Positions 47,263 through 60,530 of a DNA stretch of 64,000 nt are shown here, piece after piece. Within the stretch, counting starts at the first letter, position 1. Every line of letters begins with the position of its first letter. The position numbers were made by a program, and so were the translations under genes. Source of the stretch: Melampsora larici-populina 98AG31. Lineage: Eukaryota > Basidiomycota > Pucciniomycetes > Pucciniales > Melampsoraceae. The stretch is taken from the NCBI RefSeq assembly GCF_000204055.1, contig NW_006768841.1, positions 34,824 through 98,823 on the forward strand, given 5' to 3'. Below the pieces are notes generated by a model, which did not search any database, was not told the DNA's origin, and saw nothing but the letters and a program-made list of their open reading frames with translations.

Positions 47263-49257
47263 ATCTAAGGGAGGACTGTTGGATTGTTGCTGCTGGCATC
47301 AAGCAACAGGAAGGGGCTGAGGCAAGGTGGGGTATAGAGACCTTGCTGCCGATGAGTTTCAAATTTGGTGAGAACAATCATTGGGATAAAAGATGGTGAT
47401 CTTGTACATAGGTGATGTCACATGCCCTTGGAGAGGGGTGATGATATCCTTGTCCCAAGCCTAACCCCTCACGGCTTCAATATTAGGTTACCTCAAGCTT
47501 CAGTTTCTCTCATCTATTTGGATACTACATAATTTGGTTCAAATTTGAAACAGGTGTGAATATGTACCATGCTCTCTCTTTTTTATTATCATACAAGTAG
47601 TCATGAAGATACACATACAAGAATAGTTGTGTATGACAACACAACCATAGTGAGGCTAGGTGCAACTCCTTAGGCTATGAAGATCAATGTAGTAGAGTCC
47701 TCAGATTGATGATACACCAAGTCTTTGAAATGCAATTGTCAGATGTCTCTGTTGTTTTTTACCTCACATGATTGGTGTATCCCCTTTTTTCCATCTTCCC
47801 ACTATTTAATCAAAGAATACTGATTTCTGAGATTTGGATCAAAAAATCTTTCACTTTTGATTTAATTCAGTATAGCTTGTGATACCAACATTTACAAATA
47901 TCTATCAAAAACCAATTGTCCCTTTGATCTTATAACCTATTTCTTCCAAACATCTTCACTTGAGTTTGACTTTTTAGATGTCCTGATCTCTAGTTTTCTG
48001 ACTGTAAAGTTGTTCTACTTTGCATTGATACCAAGACACAATTTTGTTCTTCAGAACTAGAAGCTTTGATCATTGATTCTCAATTGGCACAGCAAAGAGC
48101 TTAGTCAGAAACTATATCACATAAAGGTAGGGAAAGGATGCAAAGCATGTTCATGACCAAGATGACTTTGTAGCAAATGGTTTCCAGTTTGGTGATTGCA
48201 ATTCTGCTACACCATGTTGACTTGATACATGTACATTATGTGTTCCATGACTACCATAGTATGATTGGCAACTTTGATGGAGGTATTAAGCATGTTTGAC
48301 TATGAACCTGAGTTGATTGAAATATTTATCAAAATGCTTTGCAAATGATCAAAAGTGAGCTGTTGAATCAAATCAAGTATACCTATCAGTACTCAATTCA
48401 ACGCAGTTCCCCTTTCTGATTGTCTTGCTTTAGGAGGACAGTCTTTAGAAATCTTCTACTAGTGTTTTATTGGTAGATTATCCCCTTCACACTCTGTATA
48501 ACACTTGTTGGGTTTCTTTGACCTCCTTTTTTTGGACAATCCTCTTTTGACTCAGACAAAGTAAAGCTGTTGCTGGGACCACTCTTTTCTTTTCTCTTCC
48601 CATTTGAAGAGCTTGCCTGTATCTGCAGAGATAGTGTTACTGCCTTGGACATCAACACATTCTTCTGAATGACTTGATCAGCCAAGACTACCAGGACAGT
48701 TACCCCAGATGGGGAATCAAGGTGAGTAGCAGCTCATAAGAAATATGCTGTTCACTCTCCCCAAATGGCAACAAGTGTCTTTAATTGTTCCATGATTGAT
48801 TTGTCAAGCCAGCTCCTCTATTGGTGATAAACCTGTGGGATGTTTTGCCTAAACTTGTTTAGGACGTTCTGCAAGTCGGCAAGGGAGCAAAGTATGTTAG
48901 TACCTTATAATTATGCTGTCTCAATCCCAATGAGAGAGGGTCTAGCACATTGATAGCAGCTATCCCTAGTAGGGAAGTCTATACACTGTGTTTGTGTGGT
49001 GTTTGTGTTGGTTATTAAGTATTATCAAATATTACAAAACTGTTGCTAGGGTGGTTTAGGTTGTGATTTGATATGTTTTGTTCTTAGTTTTTTTTACATG
49101 TTTGTGATCACCCTGTGTGATGAATCTATGTTGCAAGTCTATCATCCTGTGTGATGAATTTGATATGTTTCTTATTTTATTTGATAATCTCAAATTATGT
49201 GCACGTAACTCTCTCTCTCTCATTTTCTCTCTACTCACTTTCACTATACAGTCAGCT
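47263..49257. other. Gene-poor repeat flank
   Basis: Contains the second copy of the dispersed repeat (about 47855-48275) and otherwise unsupported short frames such as 48467-48685 (-). No gene is called. Confidence 0.45.
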
Positions 49258-49611
49258 ATGAGTGGCACCAAGCTTTGGTCTTCATCTCATTCAAAGCTCT
49301 TTACTTTTATCACAAACTTACTTATTGTTGTGTTTGTGAATTCTGTGCATTACTCATCAGCAAGCGCACATGAGTAGCCGTTGTGCCTCAAAGGCAGTCT
49401 GTGTGCCCTCCTTGTTGAGAGACCGCCACCCGGACACAGTGATAGGATTATGGACCTGTGCATTGATTGCAAAATAAGATCAGGAGAGCAAATGCTTTAC
49501 CTTCACCAGGGAGTGCTGTACACTGCTTCCCAAGCAAATCTGATCAACAGAACACTGCATTTGGAGTACTGGTCAGCCTCTGCAAGACACAAAAAACAAG
49601 GAACCAACTAA
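49258..49611 (+). pseudogene. Secreted-protein-like gene with an in-frame TAG
   Basis: ATG at 49258 opens a frame with a hydrophobic leader (KLFTFITNLLIVVFVNSVHYSSAS) that reads as a signal peptide. A TAG at 49375-49377 interrupts it. The same frame then stays open to a TAA at 49611, encoding a Cys-containing peptide (DLCIDCKIRSGEQ, MLYLHQGVLYTASQ). Without the stop it would be about 117 residues. A 42-base intron with GTGAAT donor (49336) and GAGTAG acceptor would remove the stop in phase, but is short and has a weak donor. So it is either a candidate effector gene with a tiny intron or a broken copy. Confidence 0.4.
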
Positions 49612-51936
49612 CTTGCCTATTTAGCCTTGGGCTCCTCAACCAATGAGTCAAGCTTCTCTCTTCACCACTTTCTTCTTGCCTTTAGATTTCAATCTCTTTG
49701 GTCTGACATCCTCATTAATATTCTCTTCAGACTGTTTGTTGACTTGTTCATTGATTTGATCAGATTCTGAACCGTCTTGGTGAACTCATTCAATTTCCTG
49801 ATCTGTGTCTTCTCTTGTCAGATTGAAGAAAACTGGGATTCTTTGGTGCTCTTGATTCTGCCTACTTGGCTCTCTGTTCAGCTTGAGCTCACTCTTTCTC
49901 TAGTTCAGTCAACTTCTTTGCTGTGGTTTCTCTAGAGCCACTTTGTGTAGTTGACCTAGGCAATTCTTTGTGGTTTTGATCTTTTCTAGTTAAGCTCAAT
50001 TCATTTTGATTGATGTGTAGAAGTTGAAGCCTAATGAATAAAGGATATTTCTGAAATAAATCATAATGATCAGTCTGAAGAGATGATGTAATTAATTGAT
50101 GAGTAGAAGTTGAACTATGACAATGGAATCTTAAAAGGAATGATCTAGAGCTGAGATCTCATGACAAAACAATTCTCTCTCTTAAATAAAGAGGAGTAAG
50201 AGTAGAGAAGAAATAGAGAGCTTGTTTGAAAGGCTAGAAAAGACCTGTGAGAAGAAACAGAGCAAAGATTTTGCCCATGGCTTGGAAATTTTCTGTTCCA
50301 CACACACCAGATCACTTTGTCTCTACAGTAGCTGGTCCTGTATGCGGGCACCTGGGTGCCCTGGCCCTTTTTAGAAGCTCTCTACCTCCTGTGATGGAAC
50401 TTGTATGTACTACTGCAGGCTTGGGAAAACATTTGTAGAGAAGTGTGCTGTGTCCTTACCCATCACTAACTTATTGTGAGCATTTACATGAACAAAACAT
50501 CTCCAGTTGAGATGATTCAAGATAAATAAACAAGGATCAGACCGGGGTGGGGAGAAGTTGATAGTGAGAAAGAAGGACTTGAGGATGTTGTACCTGGATC
50601 TTGTGAATTGATTGAGTCTGTAGAATGATTGGTTGAGAACTTGAAAGTAAAACTATGTTCTTTGCTTTTAACTTTGCAGGTATAGCTTCAAAGAATCTTG
50701 ATATAGAGATCTTCTATCTTTTCAAAAAAGCCACCTAGAGCATCCATGAGAGTCTCACTTCAAGATCTTCCATGCCACACACACAAACTAAGAGCCATCC
50801 ACATACTAACCAGTTGACCAAATTGGAGGATCTGTTTTGTTGAACTTGTAGTGAAGGGCAGGGATTTGTGAGAAGGCTTGAGCACAAAATCCAAGCTTGA
50901 TGCTTGATGAAAACACTATCTTTGTTAGTTTTACAAAACACAAGGCCCACCTTATGATCATCATCCACACACTGCAAAAGTAATGTATTTCTCCAAGGCA
51001 AAAAACCAATTGAGTTTAATGCACAAAATTGCAGAATTAATGCGGAGAAATGCAGACTTGATTCATTTTTGATGCATTTTGGAAAACAAATGTAATCATT
51101 TTTCATCATTGAAAAATACATGATTTTTGCAGGAGTTCTATTTCTGTGACCATCCCTATCTCACTTAATACAGCCATGAGTTCTTTGTTAATTGAAGCTT
51201 TTCAATTAGCAGAGTGAGTAAGAAATATAACATCATGATCCAATTTAGGCTCATGCAAGCCTGACTAACTAATGACTAACATTACACCAGGTCTATGCTT
51301 ATAGAGCTCTGTGACTATGATCGCTTAAAGAGGATCATTGGAAGAACTCTCATCAAAGTTGAATGAAGCATGTAACAAAAAAATCTTACAGTATATAGAC
51401 TTCAACAGATTTTAATCTCAAGAAATCTTGAAAACGTCACTTATTGTTTTTTGGTCAAGTATTAGTTTAAGTGAGGAGAAGTTCATTTTGTGAAGTTTGA
51501 GAATTGGTGTCAAGGATTTTGAGTGTGATTTGTAGGTTATGAAATCAATGGTGATTTGCAAACACGTATGAATTTTCTTTGATTTGATATCATACAGCTT
51601 GATGTGAGATCTACCTTATTAGATCACCTAGGCTTTTTGGATGTAGATATGGAATGTGACGAGGATATTATCTTGAGAAGCGGTACTAATTTGTGAGTTG
51701 TGTGTTGATTAGACCAGAAAAAGATCATTTTGAGTAGATTCTTTGAATCTTGTTCTTTGAAACAGAGTTTGAGGTTTTACTCTTTGGATGAAAAAGAAGA
51801 GAAGTATTGATTGGTTTCAATTATGTGTACTATAAGAAGATCATCCAAAAAAATTATGTTGATCTCGAATCACCAAAACCAAAAAAATCAAAGTTCAAGA
51901 TAAGAGATATAAAAAAACTGGTTGTTTTTCGTTTTA
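49612..51936. other. Gene-poor region with a weak Copia-like relic
   Basis: No intact gene. Around 50830-51010 the minus strand encodes IKLGFCAQAFSQIPALHYKF in an otherwise stop-ridden region. This resembles the start of Ty1/Copia reverse transcriptase (K-A-R-L-x-A-Q-G-F-S-Q type). It is short and degraded, so the assignment is weak. The remainder shows only simple AT-rich DNA. Confidence 0.35.
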
Positions 51937-52906
51937 TCAAGTTGTCATCACGACATCTTCAATTCCATCCGACTTAACTTGCCGATCACTGAGCTCTTTC
52001 CTACCCTTCAAAGTCTCCAAAACCAATCCGATCTCACTCTGCTGAGTTTCCGAACCCGATCCCCTACCATCCAAATCCCTAAAAACATCCACACCCGAAT
52101 TCAATCCAGAAATCAAAAGATCAAATCGATGAATCGAAGTAGAAGGTTTAGAAGATAATTCATTACGAATCATATCTAGTTCGGTTTCAAACTTGTCGAC
52201 CATTTTCGAAAGGTACCATGAATTGAAATCGGTTTCGGATTCGTTGGTTTGTGCGGTTAGGATCCTAAGGGTTTCAGACGGTTTGGGATGGATGAAGTCG
52301 AACTTAGGTGGGATGTCTTGGGATGGGATTAGCAGGTCTAGGTCTTGGGTTTCGAAAATCGGTGGTGGTGGTGAACTTGGGATTGGCGATGGGATTCGTT
52401 TCGTTAATGGTTTTGGGTCTTTGCTGGTCGTGTTGACCTGGTCTTCTGGGTTCGTGAGTTTTTGTTTTTGTTTTTTGGCTAGTCTGCCTCTTTTGGCTGG
52501 TGTTTTGGATTGACTATTATCTGAATCTGAATCTGAATCCGATGAACTTGTTGAAGTTTTGGTTTGGGTTGAGATTAGATTTGATTGTCTTAAATGTTTT
52601 GATTTGAATTCTTCATCTTCACTACTACTACTACTACTACTTGAAGAAGAAGAAGAAGAGGCAAGAGTTCTTGATTCTGGGCCTGGGTTTGGGATATTTT
52701 TTTGGGTATCTTCAATCTACATTAAAATAACCAAGATGGGGTTTAGTGAATGGATCAAAAAATTAAGAATGTAAGGTATAGTTTGGATGACTTACATTTG
52801 AATCTGATTCACTTGAACTACTACTACTACTACTACTACTACTGCTATCACTAATATCTTTGACTTGACGCCTTCGTCTGACTCTTTTTCTTGCACGTGC
52901 TGGCAT
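51937..52906 (-). CDS. RSA3: Ribosome assembly protein 3 (Rsa3-like)
   Basis: Two exons (52906-52796 and 52716-51937) join in phase to 296 residues. The N-terminus is strongly basic (MPARARKRVRRRRQ) and followed by a poly-Ser run. A second Ser/Asp/Glu-rich region and a KRGRLAKKQKQK nuclear-localisation patch follow. The conserved Rsa3 module is C-terminal: FNSWYLSKMVDKFETELDMI about residue 200, then a helix ending LLISGLNSGVDVF and SEIGLVLETLKG. In yeast Rsa3 acts in the nucleolus with the helicase Dbp6 in early 60S subunit assembly. The architecture (basic, Ser-rich, C-terminal module) is the same; the protein is longer than the yeast one. It is divergent from the gene at 53494. Confidence 0.8.
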
Positions 52907-53493
52907 ATTTTATTTTTAATGAAATTGGATTCTAGAGTTGAGCTTTTGATTGATTAGAGCTTGATATATCAAGAGTCGAAGATGAGATTGGTCTTGGGTT
53001 TTGCTGAGAATGGTTTGGTGATGGATAAATTTTGATGCTGTATTGTGGATTTTCTTTGGAAAACGGTTGATAGACTTTGTTATAAGGATACTTATGCTTA
53101 TAACCCATTAAAGTCGAATGTTGTATGTAATTTGTAGCGCATTGTAGCCTCTGTGAGCCTCTTCCTTGAACTCTTTCTTTTGGTAAGTAAAACTTTAAAA
53201 CTTGATGATAGTTACTGATATCCTTTGATGTTGTTTGGTTTAGGATATCGTTCGATATGATAGTGCGATAGTGATATGATGTGAGATTGATTGAAGTGTA
53301 TGTATAGAATGCATAACGATGAGAAAGAGAGTTCCTTTTGATTTTGATTTTGATTTTGATTAGATTGATTAGGTTGATTGATTACTTTCTATTTTCAATT
53401 CAACACTCTTCATCATCTCTTGTTTCCTCAACCAATCCACTTTACTTTATCAGATTCTAATAATTTGTATAAGACTCGGTTTAAAAATCTAAA
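52907..53493. promoter_or_regulatory. Bidirectional promoter region, 587 bp
   Basis: Separates the divergent starts of the RSA3-like gene (52906, -) and the unknown basic protein gene (53494, +). It contains a GATTTTGATTTTGATT repeat at about 53338-53360 and pyrimidine-rich TCAACACTCTTCATCATC before the plus-strand ATG. Sharing of regulation is inferred from position only. Confidence 0.5.
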
Positions 53494-55500
53494 ATGGTAG
53501 TCACTCGACGTGGTGCAAGTCTTTTAAATCAAACTCATCTACAACCCAATCATTCAACTCGTAAATCAAAAAGATCAAACTCACCAATCATTCATTCAAA
53601 ACCAAACAAAAAGAAAAAAATAACTAAAACTAACCATCAAGCTGAAACTGAACTTAAAACTTCAGATTCAAATCCAACTTCAAATCATCAAGTTGAGCTC
53701 ATTTCTTTTGATCATTATTTATTGTCAATCTTAATCATTTCTACTTCTAATAGGATGAAACAGTCAACAAGAAAAAATCAGTTAGTGATCATTCATGATT
53801 GATATATATATATATGAGAATTATAAGAAAACTGATCATGTTTTTGATTTCAATAGATGTTCGGTTTTAACTTTGATTCAAGTTCGATTCCAGTTTCACA
53901 GTTCAATCCAACTTTAGTAAGTCTTTTTAAATTTGGAAGCCAAAAAAAATCATCCATCATCACAAAGTTGAAAGGAAAGATGATTGATTTTGGGATTTGT
54001 AATAGTGTTACGATTTTTCTACTTCATTTGCTCCATCTAAACTTAATTCAGTCAGTTCAACATGACTATTCCAATCGAAACCCAAACCAAAACTGATAGT
54101 TAAAATTCTCCTTAATGTGATTTGAAAAAAAAAAAGACAAATTCAGTTCACAATACCAAATCATCAAATTCAAGTTCATCAGTCCACCAATCCATGACTC
54201 ATGACCAATCCAATCTAAACAAATCCATCCAACCCAATCCCGATCACGAAGAATTCCAAACGATGAGATCAGCCATCCGTACGATCACTCAATCCTTAGT
54301 AAACAGTTCAAAGGAAGATGATCCGAATCATACAGTCTCTATCTTTGAAGGAATTATGTCGGATCCTTTGATGAGAGCAAGAGTTCCGATTCAACTTTTA
54401 AGAGATTATGAAAAGGCTTCGGGTCAGAAGAAAGGAACGACTGAACAGATGAGGTTGATTGAGAACTTGGTCGCGGCTACGGGAACGGCTACTAGGATGG
54501 CTAAAGAGTTGATGGGAAGGAAAGAACCGGCTAGGTACTCGGTCGGTCTTGGTTTGGGGTCGGGTGATGTTCATCGTTTACCTGATAATCAGATCGTGAG
54601 TATCTTCCTACATAACATCATTCTCATAAACAGAATCATCCATTATCATAAAAACAAAATCACAATTGGGTTAATACACGATTGATTTTTAACTACTTGG
54701 TTTTTGTTTTCTTACAGGGATTTGCTCCATCATTAAACAGAGGTGACCCATTAACCGAATACAACTTATCACAATGTGAATCAATCTCACCCCCGATCCC
54801 CATGAACCATCATCAACAACAATTACAACAACAACAACAAACACGAAACAATTTAAGTCGACAAGAACCACTTCGACTTGGTCCACCCATCCGACTTCGA
54901 CCATCTGATTCGAATCAAGAAAGTGGATTCGAGGTCCAAAGTGTTCCACCTAGTCAGTATGAACATTCCTTGAACCTTTCTGTTACTTTTTTCTAAGTTG
55001 AGGTTTCTTTTTTGGTAGCTATTATTGAAGCGACTCCCACAAGACCTCAACCACAAGCCTCAAGTTCCCAACAAGTTCTCCCCACCCAATCCCAACCCGT
55101 CCATCCACTCCAAACAGTTCTACACCAAAGCAGTGGGATGAACTTATCATCTATCCAAGACCCAAGTTCGATAGAATACCAAAGGATAAGGAAAGCTAAG
55201 ACGACCTTGACGGCTATTCGATTACAATCAGGTGAAGAAGAAGCTAAGGAAGTTTATGCTGGCTTTCAGTTGATGGTCGTTTATGAATTGATCGGGATCC
55301 TTTCTACTGAGCTTTGGAGTGGGGTTTATTCAAAGTATTTGGATGATACCCAGAGGGATGGTAGGGTTGGTTTGGCTAGTGGGAGTGGGAGTGGGAATGC
55401 GGATGCGAATGCGGATTTGATGGTTACTGATGCTACTGGGAACGGGATTGGGAATGGAAATTCAAGTGGGAATTTAAATTCAAATCAAAATAATCCTTAA
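53494..55500 (+). CDS. Conserved-looking basic nuclear-type protein, function unknown, six exons
   Basis: Exons 53494-53691, 53754-53780 (27 nt), 53857-53916, 54137-54595, 54718-54952 and 55019-55500 close in phase to 486 residues. The N-terminus is basic and Ser-rich (RKSKRSNSP, KPNKKKKITK), a likely nuclear-localisation signal. Two ordered regions stand out: residues about 160-270 (MRSAIRTITQSLVNSS, FEGIMSDPLMRARVPIQLL, LIENLVAATGTATRMAKEL) and about 370-440 (YQRIRKAKTTLTAIR, YAGFQLMVVYELIGILSTE). The linker between has Gln/Pro runs and the tail is a Gly/Asn/Asp repeat. I do not recognise the family. The donor of intron 5 (GTCAGT) was chosen because it alone keeps the frame. Confidence 0.65.
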
Positions 55501-57284
55501 TCTCATTCTTTTTGAAATCCGAAAAAGTTCAAAAATCATGCAAATTTCTTGAAATTCTTCTTGATTTGGATTGGTTTGGTTTGATTGATTTTTTAAAAAG
55601 ATTTCTCTTCGTTGTAATGTTGTTGTTTTTTCTTTCTGATTCAGTTTTTTGATATATTTACTTGTGAAAAATGTGTGTATGTTTTTTTTGAAAGATGAAC
55701 TTGTTTGAATGAAAGAAAAGAGAAAAAGAGAAAAAGAGAAAAAGAGAAAAAAAATGTATGACATGTGTATGAAAATTGGATGAACTATTTTGGATTTTAA
55801 ACGATTTTTTTCAACTTTTTGATGTTTTTATTACTTTTATTTATTTTGTGATATATGATTACTGAGTAATGATTTATGATTTATGATTTATGATGTACTT
55901 GAATAAATCCAAGTTGGTTAATGAAATATGACTTGGTTATGAGTATACGAATTATATCTGATGAATAAATAAATCAAATAAACATCATCTTTTTGGGTTT
56001 AGACTCGGATGTGTAGGTAACCGTAAAACAAGAATTTTTTAGGTATACAGGTGAGATGGATGTAGATATTCCTAGGTAATTGTCAGCTTATAGGTCTTAG
56101 ATTTAGGTTGGTCAAGGATTGAGAACATCATCGGACGGTCGAATGGAGGGCAAGAATTTGGTCTTGGATGTGAGTGGTGACTTTATGGCTTATTGGATTA
56201 CATGTGTATGTTATGTATCTAAATCACCTCGCTAGTTCGCGTTCCTTGCATTCTCATTTCTTTCCAAAAAGGTGAAACGAGGGATGGATGCTTGCGTGGT
56301 TCACACTGGTTCAACGGTGGTTGGACATGAAATAGTATGACAGCTTGATCATGCGTAGGGCTTTGGTCTTTCACTTTCTCGACCATTCATCATGTTTTGA
56401 AACTTGATTGCATACATTACAATCGAATATCTGGGTTGGTTGAGGTTTCCTAGGGTGTTGCAACAATGCCATTTTCTTGGTCGTTTGTTAAGCCTCGAGG
56501 AGGGTGAGGATGTGAGTAACGAAATCATCTAATGGTACATCAGCTGATGCATCCAAAATTAATCGGTCGAATTGCCCGATGCGTGTTCAACTTAGATTTC
56601 CCTATGGCTCAGCCTGATTGGAATCGAGTACCCAAGTCACAGTCAGCTGGAAAAGACTGTGCTGCTTCAGATCGTCTGCGTAGTAGTTCGACGCTTTATT
56701 TCGTCACAAGTAAGCTGACTGCTGAAAATGAGAATGTCACAAGCAATGCCCGGCCATAGGTTAACCCTAGCTGAGTCACATCGACGACTTGTTCCTAAAA
56801 CGCAATATGTATTCGGCACACGTATATCTCATACTCAGAGTGTCGATGTGTTCGAAAGTTGAAAGTTTGTCCAGCCGAATGAATACTCGCCTGTGCATGT
56901 CTGCGTTCTAGGAGATGGTGTTGTTGCATTTACTGAATTCTTCAGATGATCATACCTATTCTTGATTATCAAGTTACAAAAAAATATCTCTATAATGCCA
57001 AGTATAATACTTTTTTTGATTCAAAGATTCAACTTCTGATTCTCGTACCCTTTATAGATGCAAAGTCAATGATCTACCAAACCGTTTAAAAAAAACCTCG
57101 TCCTTTTCTTGGTCCGTAGCTGAATTGCCTACTCACGAGCCCTGCGGGAATATAGCAAAGAGTAGAAATACTGCATTGTCACAGTGGCAAAAAGCTTAAG
57201 ATTGATCCTGATCGATGCTAACACGTTTTTCTTGAGTTACTAACTAATGATCAAGGGGAGTAACTTATCTTCTTACTGTTCTCC
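55501..57284. other. Intergenic region with low-complexity repeats
   Basis: Includes GAGAAAAA repeats at 55720-55750 and GATTTATGATTTATGATTTATGAT at about 55868-55893. No gene is supported; a frame at 56532-56759 lacks any splice or family evidence. Confidence 0.5.
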
Positions 57285-59936
57285 ATGGATCCACCTCTGG
57301 AAGCAGGTCAGGTTTCACCTGAGAATACAGTTCAGGATTCAGCAGAGGATATCAAGACAGCAGTGGCTACTCTGGAACCTCCGCCAACTATCCATATATC
57401 AAACTATCGGATCTCACATGTTTACTTGAATTTCAGGCCCATGACATATTATGCCCACGTTACAAAGACCATCTACGATCTCAATCGGCTCAGGATTCCG
57501 TTGGAACACAGAAATGAAGTGGAAGAGAAGAGGTCCGGAAGCGAACCAAAAGATGTCAACCAGGAAAAAGGGAAAATGGACGTGCTTGGTGTCAGTGACA
57601 GATGGACCTGCGATTACAAGTGGCTTGTCACTTTTATGGGTTCGTAATTTTTACCTTATAGTCTTGCTCGACTTTTATTCATCAGCCTACTCACGCTGTA
57701 AAACCCATGCTAACATAAATCTCATCCCAATCGTAGTTCTTTCTATAGTATACAGTTTGTCCAGGTTTCTGTTCTGTGATTCGGTTGATTGATGTTGATA
57801 TTAAGGATGCCATCTCTCCAATCTCCTCGTGAACAATCAGGCCTCAATATATTTGCCAGCATGGCAAACATATACACTAGTGAACTGAGATCTGCACTGG
57901 AGACTCCGTGGAAGAGTTGCCCGGGAGTTTCAATCTATATTTACAATTTAGGAAGTTAGTGAAGTTTCTTTTGACGATTTCTGTTGTCAAGTAATGCTTT
58001 ATGAGGGGTCTTGCATGTTGATATGATCTTCATTATTCAAAACCAACTTCCAAATCTTTCAGCCATGTTGGGTGCATTCTTTTTTGCGCCAGCATCAGAA
58101 GTATATGGTAGGGCACCTATGATAAGGCTGGGATGTGGATTGTTTTTAGTTTTCAATTTTGCTTGTGGATTTGCGCGAACCCATTGTCAATTGGCTTCCA
58201 TGAGACTTTTCTGTGGGATCTTCGCAGGTGCTCCTACAGGACTCAGTCAAGTGGTTCTGGCGGAAATCTGGGGAAAGAAAAGAGGACGGCCATTAAGTTT
58301 ATGCTCACTGGCTCCTACCATTGGACCTTGTATCGGTACTATGATTGGTGAATGATTTTCAGCTTCAAAGATCCTCCATTGATGATTTTATTATGACTTA
58401 CGTCTTTTTATCTTTCATTTTATATCACAATTGAACTCTCAGGCTGCTTAACTCTTGAGATACTCTCTTGGAAAAGGTTCTTCTGGTTGACGAGCGCCGT
58501 CGGTTGTGCTTCGATGTTTGTGATGTCGATGTTTATGCCCGAGAGTTAGTCATATACCACACACTCTGCTGAAATGTGCGACTAGACTGAAAATCTTTTG
58601 ACCGTGTTATTTGAATCTCGTCACACATCAGCTTATCCTCTAGAAAACCTCAAAGAGGTAAATTCTTTGCAGCCTGAGGAAGGTGTGTTAGAGATAATGA
58701 GTAACGTGCTACAAGCTCTCGAGGAACGACCACCTTCAATCTCGCCTTCAAGGCTCGAAGAACAACCGCTTTCCATCGCCCCTTCCCAAGGACCTAGTCT
58801 TTTGGATCCATGGTAAGTGCAGTCCAAAAACTCGCATGTTTTCATCTGTCCAAGTTACCCTCCTCTGGATTTTTCCAAAAAGACTCTTGGCAATAGTTGA
58901 CTAAGGAAATGACTTTTCATTCTAGCGCATTACAAGACGCTTTGCGTGCACTTATTCGACCAATACACATTGCGTGGAAGGAGCCTATGGCTATAGTTAT
59001 AGGTCTTCAACTATCGTAAGATTCTTCCTGTTCATGCTATAAACTATTCCTCAATGAAATCGTACTTTTCGAAAATCACCAAGATCCAAGAGCTCACAAG
59101 ACTTCAATGGCTATTCAGTTTCATTTACACAATCTTTTGCATAACTCAATGCTCTTTAGTTCACATCTTTCGATATGATCAAAAGCAGAGTATGAAGATG
59201 AGCGGTTTACATTGCCTTTCTATAATATTTGGAGCCTGTCTAGCAAGTAAGATGAACACACGCTGCCTATCAACTATGTGTGATAGGTTGCATATCAAAA
59301 ACCCTCATCCGGATGATAGACTGGAATATAAGTTACGATGTATGATTCCAGGGACTTTTGTCCTAGCGATAGGAAGTGTAACCTTTGGTAAAACTTAGTG
59401 GCTGACCCTTCTAAAGATCGATATTTTAGCTGATCCTGCTGATTCTTTGACCAATCTCAGCTCTAGCCAGGCAGTATCATGCTTGCTCGGCGGTCTTTGT
59501 TAGTATCTCTGAAGCTTCGATTTTATATCATCAAGTACCTTGGCTTACTTTGCTTCATGTCTAACAGGACGTTGCCCTCTTCTTCATTGGTGCGGCAATG
59601 ACATTGGCCGGCCGAAAGGCTACAACGTATGTTATTGATGTAAGTAGCCTCTCATGATTCAAATCTTGAGGTATATCGTCAACAGCACAATATTAACAGA
59701 TTGTGGAGATTTTGTAGAAACACAAAGAACAAGCAGCATCTGCTTTGGTTGTTTCAAGTTCTTTCAGAAGACTAGCAAGCTTCGTGATCCCAATTGCGGT
59801 CCATTTAACAAAACCAATGCAACACTCTACTAAGCTTGAAAAATTCATTCCTGTCATTTTGCTCGTTTTTATCCTTCCCACACCTTGGATCCTTTTCAAG
59901 TACAAAGCCAAAGCTTGTCAAAGAGCTCATCAATAA
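57285..59936 (+). CDS. MFS transporter, DHA1 drug:H+ antiporter type
   Basis: A proton-coupled exporter of the plasma or vacuolar membrane, of the family that moves polyamines or drugs. Exons 57285-57639, 57841-57954, 58063-58347, 58443-58544, 58632-58812, 58926-59015 and 59101-59387 are in phase. The N-terminal tail is cytoplasmic. Exon 3 carries the TM2-TM3 signature (FFFAPASEVYGRAPMIRLG, a motif A variant) and the antiporter motif C (LAPTIGPCIGTMIGG, split by intron 3). Exon 4 encodes SWKRFFWLTSAVG and FMPETYP. A ~60-residue Ser/Pro/Glu central loop precedes TM7. The C-terminal part spans about 59569-59936 (FFIGAAMTLAGRKATTYVID, then HKEQAASALVVSSSFRR, then the last membrane helix LLVFILPTPWILFKYKAK). 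The segment 59388-59568 is not resolved; an exon is missing or unrecognised there, so decay cannot be excluded. Confidence 0.75.
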
Positions 59937-60530
59937 TCAACCTGATGGGTTTGTACTATATCCCAGTATTTAATAGATGTCCTCATAATTTCAAAAATGG
60001 ACGATACACGTCGTATGTTGTAATATACTCATTGGTGTATGATATGTTTTGTTCTTGACTAGTTGTGGTCTGAACCTAATCACTCTCAAAAGTTGAACAA
60101 GTTGCAATTATAGACAGTATACAGGCCTATACAGATGTCAGTGATGTGTTCATAGCACATGTGGCAATGTGCAATCTAGTCAACCGGACAGTGAGGATGG
60201 GCACCGTATTTATCACATTGAGGTACAAGGCAGCATCATTCAAGTCTTATTAAGCTGAGAGCAAAATATGATGTGGCGAACCGGCCTGACTGGTCCCATA
60301 ACTTAAGCATCTGAGTTATGAGCCCTGCGATGGGTTTTCGAACCTTTGGATCCTGGTTTACATATACAAGGATAGGCTGGATATGCAAGTTTTCGATGTA
60401 GAGCTAACCTCATATGTTGATAAACCTGCAGGATCGGGGGGATGCCTCAAGCTATACAATCCCATTCTATCGATGGGTAATATCGCCCACCGACCCCCTC
60501 TCACTTCGCTTGGCCGGTAGCCAATCGTGT
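59937..60530. other. Convergent 3' region between MFS and NDUFB7 genes
   Basis: No gene called. A plus-strand frame at 60414-60803 overlaps the NDUFB7 exons in antisense and is not supported. Confidence 0.45.
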
